In this document: positions 1-7,946 of the stretch, in pieces
Layout: each line of letters starts with the position of its first letter
How positions within the stretch are numbered: position 1 is the first letter of the stretch
Assembly: GCA_029866155.1 (NCBI GenBank)
Contig: JARWZW010000014.1
Span: 1-53,941 of the forward strand
Length of the DNA: 53,941 nt
DNA from: Caulobacter sp.
GTDB lineage: Bacteria; Pseudomonadota; Alphaproteobacteria; Caulobacterales; Caulobacteraceae
Direction of reading: 5' to 3'
Notes under the pieces: model-generated
Database searches by the model: none
Told to the model about the DNA's origin: nothing
Seen by the model: the letters and a program-made list of their open reading frames with translations, nothing else
Made by a program: the position numbers and the translations under genes

Positions 1-81
1 GGACTGGCCCTCGGGACTGTAAAGTCGAGGCTCAGACTCGCCTTCGGCAAGCTTCGAGCCGCGCTGCAGGAGCTGACATGA
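1..81 (+). CDS. ECF sigma factor, C-terminal end (partial)
   Basis: Reading frame 1 is open from the window edge to TGA at 79-81. Its 26 residues read like the end of sigma-70 region 4: a helix with the GTVKSRL signature of the DNA-recognition turn, followed by a basic amphipathic helix and a short tail. ECF sigma factors recruit RNA polymerase to stress promoters. The next gene on the same strand is a ChrR-like cupin protein, which is the usual partner of ECF11-type sigma factors. Only the tail is visible, so the subgroup is inferred from the neighbour. Confidence 0.75.
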   Translation, partial: GLALGTVKSRLRLAFGKLRAALQELT

Positions 82-157
82 CCTGTGCTTCTGCGCCGCT
101 TGACCAACGGTCATGCCGCTCCATATCCCGACTCCAGCAACCCGCCGGATAGACATT

Positions 158-817
158 GTGAGCATGGAAGTCCTTACCCACCGCCTCCTCAACGCCCCCG
201 ACGCCGGCATGCGCCTGCTGACTGCTGCGGCGGCGAGCTATCGCGATCAGCGTCCAGCAGCGGGCGAAGCCCTCGGCGGCCGGTTCCTCGAGTCGGAGGC
301 GGCGGCGGACCTCTCCGAGGACGCCATCGAACAGACCCTGGCCCGGATCACCGCCCTGGAAGTCAGCGACAATCGCAGCCGCTACTATGCCTCCGCCGCC
401 AATGCCGCCACCCGCAGCCTGGGGGAGTTGTCCCTTCTGCCGGACCCGGTCAAGGAAGCTGCTTTCGACGCCATTGGCGCCGGGCGGCGCTGGGGAATGG
501 CCGGCTTCGGTATTCGCCGGATGGCCCTTCCGATCCTGGCCGACTGCAAGGTGGAGCTTCTGCGCATCGAGCCCGGGGCGGGCGTGGCAAACCACGACCA
601 CGAGGACGAGGAATATACCCTGGTTCTGACCGGCGCCTTCCACGACGGTCATGCCCGTTTCGCGCCGGGGGACATCAATGTCGGCCAGCCGGGATTTCGG
701 CATGAGCCCAGGGCCGAGGCCGGACAGGTCTGCTACGCCCTGGCGGTCAGCTACGGCGCCCCGGCCTTCGAGGGTCCCATGGGACTGTTGCAGAGGCTGA
801 CCGGCTTCGGTCGCTGA
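158..817 (+). CDS. ChrR-like cupin anti-sigma factor
   Basis: Predicted partner of the ECF sigma factor ending at 81. The C-terminal half is a cupin with a HDHEDEE metal-ligand motif, a following GDINVG turn and a later FRHEP histidine, matching the ligand set of the ChrR cupin domain. The N-terminal half aligns with the helical anti-sigma domain of ChrR by eye (conserved LSEDAIEQ-type helix), but the zinc motif HxxxCxxC is absent: no Cys lies in the first 100 residues. The longest frame starts at ATG 113. GTG 158 or ATG 164 are as likely, as a weak GGA lies about 7 bases before 158. If the family role holds, it restrains the sigma factor until singlet oxygen or a similar stress releases it. 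Confidence 0.7.
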   Translation: MSMEVLTHRLLNAPDAGMRLLTAAAASYRDQRPAAGEALGGRFLESEAAADLSEDAIEQTLARITALEVSDNRSRYYASAANAATRSLGELSLLPDPVKEAAFDAIGAGRRWGMAGFGIRRMALPILADCKVELLRIEPGAGVANHDHEDEEYTLVLTGAFHDGHARFAPGDINVGQPGFRHEPRAEAGQVCYALAVSYGAPAFEGPMGLLQRLTGFGR

Positions 818-1030
818 TACAGGCCGAGCGCGATCCTTTCCGACGGCGCGCCGGGCCTGACGATCTGACAACGGGCTGAGCCCCTTGCCTCTCCGACGGC
901 TGATCTGAACCCTGGCGACCGGGCGTCCATCCCTCCGCCATGTCCGGGCGGCCCCTGGGCCGGGACCAACCCGGAAATCTGCCCGGTCCGGCTCCGCCAG
1001 GCGATACGGGAGCCGACCGGACAGACTTTA

Positions 1031-1045
1031 GTAAACGCCCCTTAA
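1031..1045. promoter_or_regulatory. Possible CtrA-like site upstream of ftsK
   Basis: GTAA-N7-TTAA lies about 50 bases before the ftsK start and differs by one base from the CtrA full site TTAA-N7-TTAA. It sits where a promoter would be expected. A single near match in a GC-rich genome is weak evidence. Confidence 0.3.
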
Positions 1046-1093
1046 CCTCGTCCCTTCAAGGATCGCCTGTGACAGCGGTCTTGGGGGCGATGG

Positions 1094-3460
1094 ATGGCGA
1101 GGGTGGCGCGAGCGTCGGGCGCAGAACTGGTTCTGGAGGCGATCGTCATCGCCTGGAAACTGCCCGGCGCGGCCAGACTCCGGGGTGGGCTGACGGCGGC
1201 GGCGGGGATCGGCCTGTCGATCGCCCTGGCTTCCTATGACGCCCTGGACCCCAGCTTCAACGCCGCAACCGGCCTGCCCGCCAGCAACGCCCTGGGGCAG
1301 TCCGGCGCCTTGCTAGCCGATATCGCCATCCAGTCCCTGGGACTCGGCGCCTGGCTTGTGGCCATTCTGATGACGGTTTTCGGGGCGGGACGGGTTCTTG
1401 ACCCGGAACCCGAACGATCCCGCTCCGCCCTTCGCCGCCGGGTTCTGGCGGGGGCGGGGGGGGCGATTCTGCTGACAGCGGCCCTCGCCGCCCCACCGCC
1501 GCCGTCTGCCTGGCCCCTGGCCCTGGGCCTCGGCGGGCTCTGGGGCCAAGCCCTGTTCGGTGTGATCCGCGACACCCTGGCCTTTGTGCGGCTGCCAGCC
1601 CCGGGGTTCTTCGCCGGGCTGTTGCTGGCGGCCAGCGGACTGACCGCCCTGGCCTGGTCGCTCAGCCTGCAGAAACTGTCCCTCGGGTCGAGTTTCGAGG
1701 GGCTGGGCCGCTGGGCGGAGGATCGACTTCGCCCCAGGCCGCCAGAGCCGTCCCGGCCGGAACCGTCGGCCCGTAAACCCCGGACGCGCAAACCCCGCCC
1801 AGTCCCGGGCGAGGTCGATCTGGTCCTGGGTCCCGATCCGGTGGCCGAGCCTGTCGAACCGCCGCGGGAAACCGCCCTTTCCATCCGCCAACCCAAGGTC
1901 CCCGTCCGGCCTTCGACCCGGGACCAGAGGGAACGGCAGCCGGCCTTCGAGTTCGAGCCGGCCAAGGACGGCTTCCAGCTGCCCGAGTTGTCGATGCTGG
2001 CCCAGCCCAAGCCCCGGGCCTCCTCCTTTGACGAGGCCGCCCTTCGCCAGTCGGCCCGGCTGCTGGAAAGCGTGCTGGCGGAATTCGGGGTTCGGGGCGC
2101 CATCGACCAGATCCGGCCAGGCCCGGTTGTAACCCTGTATGAGCTGACCCCCGCCCCCGGGGTGAAGCATGCCCGGGTCGTGGCCCTGGCCGATGACATC
2201 GCCCGGTCGATGAGCGTCGCCGCCTGCCGGGTCTCGGTGGTCCAGGGCCGCAACGCCATCGGGATCGAACTGCCCAACGCCCGGCGCGAGACGGTCTATC
2301 TGCGGGACCTGCTCTCCAGCGTCGACTACGAGAAGGCCGGGCCGATCCTGCCCATGGCCCTGGGCGAAACCATCGGCGGCGAGCCCTATATCGCCGACCT
2401 GGCCAAGATGCCCCACCTGCTGATCGCCGGCACCACCGGCTCCGGCAAGTCGGTCGGGGTCAACGCCATGATCCTGTCGATCCTCTACCGGCTGGGTCCT
2501 GATCAGTGCCGCTTCATCATGATCGACCCCAAGATGCTGGAACTGTCGGTCTATGACGGCATCCCGCACCTTCTGGCCCCGGTTGTGACCGATCCCAAGA
2601 AGGCCATCGTCGCCCTGAAATGGACCGTTCGGGAAATGGAGGACCGTTACCGGCGGATGTCCAAGATCGGGGTGCGCAACATCGGCGGCTATAACGAGCG
2701 CGCCAAGGAGGCCCTGGACAAGGGCGAACATTTCGAGCGCACCGTCCAGACCGGTTTCGACGAAGCAGGCCGGCCCATTTATGAGTCCGAAAAGATCCGC
2801 CCCGAGCACATGCCCTATCTGGTGGTGGTGATCGACGAGGTCGCAGACCTGATGATGGTGGCCGGCAAGGATATCGAAGGGGCCGTTCAACGCCTGGCCC
2901 AGATGGCCCGCGCGGCGGGCATCCACCTGATCATGGCCACCCAGCGGCCCTCGGTGGACGTCATCACCGGCACCATCAAGGCCAACTTCCCGACCCGCAT
3001 CAGCTTCCAGGTCACCTCAAAGATCGACGCCAGGACGATCATGAGTGAGCCGGGGGCCGAGCAGCTGCTGGGCATGGGCGACATGCTGTTCATGGCCGGG
3101 GGCGGCCGGACGACCCGCCTGCACGGTCCGTTTGTCTCGGATGGCGAGGTCGAGACCGTCGCCCGGTTCCTGCGGGAACAGGGCCAGCCGCAGTATCTGG
3201 AGGCCGTCACGGCCGGGGCTGACGAAGAGGAAGAGGCCGGCGGCGGCGAGAGCGAGGGCGGCGGCGATCTCTATGACCATGCCGTGGCTGTGGTCACCCG
3301 CGATCGCAAGGCCTCGACAAGCTACATCCAGCGGCGGCTTCAGATCGGCTATAACCGCGCCGCCTCCCTTATGGAGCGGATGGAGCGCGAAGGGGTGGTC
3401 GGCGCCGCCAACCATGCCGGAAAGCGGGAAATCCTCGCCGGTCCGCCGCCGCCGGGTTAA
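1094..3460 (+). CDS. ftsK: DNA translocase FtsK
   Basis: Septum-anchored DNA pump that moves the chromosome termini apart and helps XerCD dimer resolution. The 788 residues show a hydrophobic N-terminus with about four membrane segments (roughly 25-190), a Pro/Arg-rich linker (about 215-310), and the motor. Walker A GTTGSGKS is at residues 446-453 and Walker B VVVIDEVADLM near 577-587. A C-terminal gamma winged helix follows at about 725-788, with the typical TSYIQRRLQIGYNRAA helix that reads KOPS. The length is typical of alphaproteobacterial FtsK. An alternative ATG lies four bases upstream but out of frame. lolA follows after a palindromic repeat. Confidence 0.97.
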   Translation: MARVARASGAELVLEAIVIAWKLPGAARLRGGLTAAAGIGLSIALASYDALDPSFNAATGLPASNALGQSGALLADIAIQSLGLGAWLVAILMTVFGAGRVLDPEPERSRSALRRRVLAGAGGAILLTAALAAPPPPSAWPLALGLGGLWGQALFGVIRDTLAFVRLPAPGFFAGLLLAASGLTALAWSLSLQKLSLGSSFEGLGRWAEDRLRPRPPEPSRPEPSARKPRTRKPRPVPGEVDLVLGPDPVAEPVEPPRETALSIRQPKVPVRPSTRDQRERQPAFEFEPAKDGFQLPELSMLAQPKPRASSFDEAALRQSARLLESVLAEFGVRGAIDQIRPGPVVTLYELTPAPGVKHARVVALADDIARSMSVAACRVSVVQGRNAIGIELPNARRETVYLRDLLSSVDYEKAGPILPMALGETIGGEPYIADLAKMPHLLIAGTTGSGKSVGVNAMILSILYRLGPDQCRFIMIDPKMLELSVYDGIPHLLAPVVTDPKKAIVALKWTVREMEDRYRRMSKIGVRNIGGYNERAKEALDKGEHFERTVQTGFDEAGRPIYESEKIRPEHMPYLVVVIDEVADLMMVAGKDIEGAVQRLAQMARAAGIHLIMATQRPSVDVITGTIKANFPTRISFQVTSKIDARTIMSEPGAEQLLGMGDMLFMAGGGRTTRLHGPFVSDGEVETVARFLREQGQPQYLEAVTAGADEEEEAGGGESEGGGDLYDHAVAVVTRDRKASTSYIQRRLQIGYNRAASLMERMEREGVVGAANHAGKREILAGPPPPG

Positions 3461-3508
3461 GGGTCAGGCGCCGACAGGCCCTCATTTGGCCTTGGACCGG
3501 AAGCAGGC

Positions 3509-3622
3509 TAGAGCATGGTCCGATAAGCGAGAAACGGTTACCGGATCGAAGCATGCTCTAACACTCTGAATTAGAGCCTGTTTTTCCATTTTGATCGGTT
3601 CGATCAGAACGGAACAGGCTCT
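3509..3622. repeat. Composite palindromic intergenic repeat, copy 1
   Basis: Two adjacent inverted repeats fill the ftsK-lolA gap. The first has arms TAGAGCATG (3509-3517) and CATGCTCTA (3552-3560). The second has arms AGAGCCTGTT (3573-3582) and AACAGGCTCT (3613-3622), with an inner TGATCG/CGATCA palindrome. The same composite recurs at 16923-17037 and, reversed and decayed, at 10771-10858. It may also end ftsK transcription. Confidence 0.85.
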
Positions 3623-3654
3623 GGACACTGAACTCCAACCAGACCCGAAGGCCC

Positions 3655-4293
3655 ATGACCCTGTTCCTTCCTCGCCGCACCCTGCTGTCAGCCCTGCTGG
3701 CCGCCCCCCTGGCCGGGGTGGCGGGCCGGAGCCTGGCCGCGCCGCTGTCTGCGGCGGAACAGGACCTGGTCACCCGGGCCAGGGCCTATCTGCAGGGCCT
3801 CTCCGGGGCCCGGGGCCGCTTTGTCCAGACCGACCCGCGCGGGAGCCAGTCCAAGGGCAGTTTCTATCTGCAGCGCCCCGGCAAGGCGCGGTTTGCCTAT
3901 GACGCCCCGGCCAGCCGGCTTCTGGTGTCGGATGGTCGTTTTGTCGCCGAGGCCGACACCCGCCTGAAGACGGTCAATCGTTATCCCCTGGGCCAGACGC
4001 CCCTGGCCCTTTTCCTGGCGCAGGATATCCGGCTGGACCGGGGCGTGGTGGTCACCCGGGTGGCCCAGCTGTCAGGTGGTTTCGCCCTGACCCTGCAGGA
4101 TGGCCGGAAACAGACCCGCGGCAGCCTGACCCTGAACTTCTCGGACTCCCCCACCCAGTTGCTGGGCTGGGTGGTAACGACGGTCCAGGGCTCCACCCGC
4201 ATCCGCCTGACGGAACTGGAACGGACCTCAGGCCTGGATCCAAAACTGTTCCAGACCCCCTATCCCCCGCAGAGACCGACGGGACGGCCCTGA
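3655..4293 (+). CDS. lolA: Outer-membrane lipoprotein carrier LolA
   Basis: Periplasmic chaperone that takes lipoproteins from LolCDE to the outer membrane. The 212-residue protein begins with a signal sequence carrying RR, a hydrophobic stretch to about residue 25, and a likely cleavage after SLAA. The mature part has the LolA features: GRFVQTDPRG near the start, a GSFYLQRPGKARF strand, then VSDGRFV and the RYPLGQTPLALFL segment. The C-terminus is rich in beta strands and ends in a Pro-rich tail. It follows ftsK, a common neighbour in alphaproteobacteria, and precedes xthA. Confidence 0.93.
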   Translation: MTLFLPRRTLLSALLAAPLAGVAGRSLAAPLSAAEQDLVTRARAYLQGLSGARGRFVQTDPRGSQSKGSFYLQRPGKARFAYDAPASRLLVSDGRFVAEADTRLKTVNRYPLGQTPLALFLAQDIRLDRGVVVTRVAQLSGGFALTLQDGRKQTRGSLTLNFSDSPTQLLGWVVTTVQGSTRIRLTELERTSGLDPKLFQTPYPPQRPTGRP

Positions 4294-4391
4294 TTCCCAG
4301 CCTCGCCCTGGCGCCATCGAGATGTGGTGTTCGCGCAACGATCAATTATTCACGGAATTGTCGTTGACGTTTCCGTCGACAAGTTGTTGTA

Positions 4392-4519
4392 ATGTCACAC
4401 ATGGCTTGGGCGCGCTCGATCGGCCCCTCAAGCAGACCGTGCCGGAAAACTATCCCCTCCCGGCGGCGGCATGAGAGATAACTTTTTGCGCCCGGCGGCC
4501 TCGGCCTGCCGGGCGTTTT
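4392..4519 (+). other. Possible short transcript or 29-codon ORF
   Basis: The 281-base gap between lolA and xthA is less GC-rich at its start. TTGACG (4364-4369) and TTGTAA (4387-4392) are spaced by 17 bases like a housekeeping promoter. A 29-codon frame opens at ATG 4392 and stops at 4481, and a strong terminator hairpin follows. The frame has no clear ribosome binding site and looks compositionally random. A small RNA ended by that hairpin is as likely as a peptide. Confidence 0.25.
4489..4519 (+). terminator. Rho-independent terminator
   Basis: Stem CGCCCGGC (4489-4496) pairs with GCCGGGCG (4508-4515), and a TTTT run follows directly at 4516-4519. It lies 55 bases before the xthA start codon. 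It would end transcripts from lolA or from a promoter near 4364. Confidence 0.65.
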
Positions 4520-4574
4520 CTTGTGTGCTTCCGGAAGGGTTCCATAGACCCTGAAGGTGCTCTACCTCTTTGAC

Positions 4575-5384
4575 ATGCGCCTTCGACTCGCCACCTGGAA
4601 CATCAACTCGGTTCGTCCTCGCGGCGATCTGATCGGCCGCTTTGTCGACGAGGTGGCGCCAGACGTTCTGGCCCTGCAGGAGATCAAGTGCGAGACGGAC
4701 GCCTTTCCCAAGGAGATGTTCGAGGCGCTGGGCTATCGCCACTTCCGGATCCGGGGACAGAAGGGCTGGCACGGCGTCGGGATCGCGTCCCGCCTGCCCA
4801 TCGAGGACGCACCGCCCCTGGACGTCTGCAAGAACGGCCATGCCCGCTGTGTCGGGGCGGTGGTGGCCGGAATCGAGATCCAGAACTTCTATATTCCAGC
4901 CGGCGGCGATGTTCCCGACCGTGAGGCCAACGCCAAGTTCGATCACAAGCTGGACTTCTTCGAGAAGCTGACGGCGGAAATGGCCCGTCGCGACCCGTCC
5001 AGGCCTCTGGTCCTGACCGGAGACTTCAATGTCGCGCCTGGCGAGCATGATGTCTGGAGCCACAGACAGATGAGCAAGGTGGTCAGCCACACGCCCATCG
5101 AGATCCAGGCCATGACAGACCTGCAGGCCTCGCTCGGCTTCATCGACCTGCCGCGCCTGGCCATCCCGGAGCCGGAAAAGCTCTTCAGCTGGTGGAGTTA
5201 CCGTGCCGCCGACTTCCGCGCCTCGAACCGCGGACTGCGTCTGGACCATATCTGGATCAGCCCGGGCATGAAGGAATCCGCCCTTGGCGCCGGCAAGGCG
5301 GTCTCCAGGGTGCATGACGACGTCCGCGGCTGGGACAAACCCAGCGACCATGCGCCGGTGACGGCGGATTTCGTGGTTCGATAG
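4575..5384 (+). CDS. xthA: Exodeoxyribonuclease III
   Basis: AP endonuclease and 3'-5' exonuclease of base excision repair, from the endonuclease/exonuclease/phosphatase superfamily. The 269 residues start with the family's RLATWNINSVR strand and contain the catalytic LALQEIKCE glutamate. They go on to a GWHGVGI turn, the LTGDFNVAP Asp/Asn pair, the RLDHIW motif and the C-terminal SDHAPV aspartate/histidine. A start six codons upstream at 4557 is possible, but the ATG at 4575 places the first strand at the usual distance. It follows a terminator and is probably transcribed alone. Confidence 0.95.
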   Translation: MRLRLATWNINSVRPRGDLIGRFVDEVAPDVLALQEIKCETDAFPKEMFEALGYRHFRIRGQKGWHGVGIASRLPIEDAPPLDVCKNGHARCVGAVVAGIEIQNFYIPAGGDVPDREANAKFDHKLDFFEKLTAEMARRDPSRPLVLTGDFNVAPGEHDVWSHRQMSKVVSHTPIEIQAMTDLQASLGFIDLPRLAIPEPEKLFSWWSYRAADFRASNRGLRLDHIWISPGMKESALGAGKAVSRVHDDVRGWDKPSDHAPVTADFVVR

Positions 5385-5473
5385 GCCCTCAGGGAGCCCG
5401 GGTCGTCACAACCGGACGATCCTCTCCCTGCCAGATCGACTGGCCACAAGGTCCCGACCAGCCTGTCGCAGAA

Positions 5474-6160
5474 TCAGGGCTGCAACCGGTAGCCGCCCGC
5501 CTCGGTCAGCAGCAGCCGCGCCTGCCCGGGTTCCGGCTCGATCTTCTGGCGCAGTCGATAGACATGGGTCTCCAGGGTATGGGTGGTGACCCCGGCGTTG
5601 TAGCCCCAGACCTCGGCCAGCAGTTCCTCCCGGGGCACCGCCTTGGCGCCGGACCGGTAGAGGTACTTCAGGATGTTGGTTTCCTTCTCGGTCAGCCGCA
5701 CCTTCTTGCCCTTTTCGTCGAGCAACAGCTTGGCGGCAGGACGGAATTCATAGGGGCCGATCTTGAAGATCGCGTCCTCGCTGGCCTCGTGGCTGCGCAG
5801 CTGGGCGCGGATATGGGCCAGAAGGACGGCAAACCGGAAGGGCTTGGTCAGGTAGCCATTGGCGCCCGATTCCAGACCCAGGATGGTGTCGGCGTCGGTG
5901 GAGGCGGCGGTCAGCATGACGATGGGACAGGTCACCCCGGCCTTGCGCATCATCCGGCAGGCCTCGCGACCATCCATGTCCGGAAGATCGACATCCAGGA
6001 GAATCATGTCCGGCCGCACCTCGCGGGCCACGGCCGAGCCCTCGGTGGCGGTTCCTGCCTCGAGGGTGGTGAACTCCTCATGCAGACGGAGTTGTTCGGC
6101 CAGGGCGCCGCGCAGGTCGGCGTCGTCGTCGATGATCAGCAGAGTCTTGCGTTGCGACAT
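5474..6160 (-). CDS. OmpR-family response regulator
   Basis: Two-domain regulator of 228 residues. The receiver has the acidic pocket IIDDDAD (10-15), the phosphoacceptor Asp at about residue 56 in MILLDVDLPD, Thr in the VMLTAAS segment, and the lysine of YLTKPF. The winged-helix output domain (about 135-228) has the RLTEKETNILKYLYR and THTLETHVYRLRQKIE signatures of OmpR/PhoB DNA binding. ATG 6160 was chosen because the residues before it are not typical of a receiver start. The gene is divergent from an L,D-transpeptidase gene 52 bases away, so a cell-envelope target is possible. No cognate kinase is adjacent. Confidence 0.9.
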   Translation of the reverse strand: MSQRKTLLIIDDDADLRGALAEQLRLHEEFTTLEAGTATEGSAVAREVRPDMILLDVDLPDMDGREACRMMRKAGVTCPIVMLTAASTDADTILGLESGANGYLTKPFRFAVLLAHIRAQLRSHEASEDAIFKIGPYEFRPAAKLLLDEKGKKVRLTEKETNILKYLYRSGAKAVPREELLAEVWGYNAGVTTHTLETHVYRLRQKIEPEPGQARLLLTEAGGYRLQP

Positions 6161-6212
6161 GGTTGCGACCATGCACCGTTTTGACCCCATCAGCCAAGTC
6201 GTGGAGCGCCCT

Positions 6213-6728
6213 ATGATCTTCACCGCCCATCAGAATGGCCGGTTTGACCTGGCAGGCCGGACGGCTTCCTGCGTGCTGGGTCGCGGCGGGGTGAAACCAG
6301 CCTCTGAAAAACGCGAGGGCGACGGGGCCACCCCGCTGGGGATCTGGCCCATCCGGCGACTGCTCTATCGACCCGACCGGGCGCCGCCCCCGCGCACAGG
6401 ACTGCCGGTCCACGCCATCCAGCTCCACGAGGGCTGGTGCGACGCGCCAGGGGACCCCGCCTATAACCGGCCGGTCCGGCTTCCCTATCCGGCCAGCGCC
6501 GAACAGCTCTGGCGGCAGGACAGGGTCTATGACCTGGTCTGCATCCTTGGCCATAATGACGATCCGCCGGTGGCGGGGCTTGGGTCAGCCATCTTCCTGC
6601 ATCTGGTTCAGCCCGACCGACGGCCGACCGAAGGCTGTGTCGCCCTGACCCGGGAGGACATGCTGTCGCTTCTGGCCCTGGCGAGGCCGGGCGACAGCCT
6701 GGCCATTGTTGCAGACCGGGAGGCCTGA
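6213..6728 (+). CDS. L,D-transpeptidase (YkuD family) protein
   Basis: A 171-residue protein with the YkuD catalytic arrangement. A histidine at about residue 130 (GSAIFLH) precedes a TEGCVAL motif whose Cys is near residue 142. Such enzymes form 3-3 peptidoglycan cross-links or attach proteins to the wall. This short, signal-less form with the PTEGCVAL motif belongs to a subgroup whose substrate is less well defined. The start is ATG 6213; ATG 6171 would add 14 residues and overlap the divergent regulator's 5' region. Its stop codon directly abuts the start of the CoA-transferase gene, so the two are probably co-transcribed. Confidence 0.85.
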   Translation: MIFTAHQNGRFDLAGRTASCVLGRGGVKPASEKREGDGATPLGIWPIRRLLYRPDRAPPPRTGLPVHAIQLHEGWCDAPGDPAYNRPVRLPYPASAEQLWRQDRVYDLVCILGHNDDPPVAGLGSAIFLHLVQPDRRPTEGCVALTREDMLSLLALARPGDSLAIVADREA

Positions 6729-7946
6729 ATGCACAGCCATGACACCGCCAGACCCACAGGCCCCCTGGCCGGCCTGATCGTCCTGGAAATGGGCACCCTG
6801 ATCGCAGGTCCCTTCTGTGGCCAGATCCTCGGCGATTTCGGCGCCACCGTCATCAAGATCGAGGACCCGGGCAAGGGTGATCCCATGCGCCAGTGGGGGC
6901 GCAGCCTGCCCAAGGGCCATTCGCCCTGGTGGCCGGTGATCGGCCGCAACAAGCAGTCGGTGACCCTCAATCTGCGGTCGCCCCGGGGCCAGGCCCTGGC
7001 GCGGCGGCTGATCGCCGGCGCCGATGTCCTGGTGGAGAACTTCCGGCCCGGGGCCCTCGAAAAATGGGGCCTCGGCTATGATGTCCTGTCCCTCGACAAT
7101 CCTGGCCTGGTGATGGCCAGGGTTTCCGGCTTTGGCCAGACCGGCCCCTACGCCCAGAGGGCGGGCTATGCCCTGATCGGCGAGGCCATGGGCGGGCTGC
7201 GTCATGTCACGGGCGAACCGGACCGGCCCCCGGCGAGGGCCGGCATTTCCATCGGCGACAGCCTGGCCGGCCTGCATGCGGCCCTCGGGATCATGATGGC
7301 CCTTCATGGCCGGCACAGCACCGGCCGGGGACAGGTGGTCGACGCCGCCATCTATGAGAGCGTCCTGTCGGTCATGGAGAACCTGATCACCGAATATGGC
7401 CTGACCGGCTATGTCCGGGAACGGTCGGGCGCCGTGCTGCCCGGGATCGCCCCCTCCAACGCCTATCCGACCCGGGACGGGGCCATGGTGGTGATCGGGG
7501 CCAACCAGGACACCCTGTTCGCCCGGCTCTGTGAAGCCATGGCCCGGCCTGATCTTGCGGCAGACGCCCGATTTGTCGGACATGCCGCCCGCGGACTGAA
7601 CCAGACGGTGCTGGATCAGGAGATCGCAGCCTGGACCTCGACCCTGTCGGCCGATCAGGTCCTTGCGCTGATGGAGACCCACGGCGTCGCGGCCGGACGG
7701 GTGTTCCGGGCGCCCGACATGCTGGAGGACCCGCAGTTCATCGCCCGCCAGTCCATTGTCGAGACCCCGCACCCGGTCTTCGGGTCTGTCCGGATGCAGA
7801 ATGTCTTCCCGCGCCTGAGCGAAACGCCCGGCGAGGTTCGCTGGCCCGGCCCGGCCCTGGGCGAACATACAGAGACGGTGTTGGCCGCGCGGCTCGGTCT
7901 GGCCCCCCAGGCCCTGTCAGAGCTGCGGGCTGACGGGATCATCTGA
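6729..7946 (+). CDS. CaiB/BaiF family CoA transferase
   Basis: Family III CoA transferase of 405 residues, moving CoA between carboxylic acids. It shows the N-terminal LxGLIVLEMGTLIAGPF pattern, the DFGATVIKIEDPGKGD strand-turn, LVENFRPGALEKWGL, and the candidate catalytic Asp near residue 177 in ISIGDSLAG. The small-domain segment VVDAAIYESVLS is also present. The closest use cannot be read from sequence alone; succinyl- or formyl-CoA donors and hydroxyacid acceptors are common. The start is immediately after the preceding stop. The last 30 bases overlap the 3' end of the convergent kinase gene. Confidence 0.92.
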   Translation: MHSHDTARPTGPLAGLIVLEMGTLIAGPFCGQILGDFGATVIKIEDPGKGDPMRQWGRSLPKGHSPWWPVIGRNKQSVTLNLRSPRGQALARRLIAGADVLVENFRPGALEKWGLGYDVLSLDNPGLVMARVSGFGQTGPYAQRAGYALIGEAMGGLRHVTGEPDRPPARAGISIGDSLAGLHAALGIMMALHGRHSTGRGQVVDAAIYESVLSVMENLITEYGLTGYVRERSGAVLPGIAPSNAYPTRDGAMVVIGANQDTLFARLCEAMARPDLAADARFVGHAARGLNQTVLDQEIAAWTSTLSADQVLALMETHGVAAGRVFRAPDMLEDPQFIARQSIVETPHPVFGSVRMQNVFPRLSETPGEVRWPGPALGEHTETVLAARLGLAPQALSELRADGII

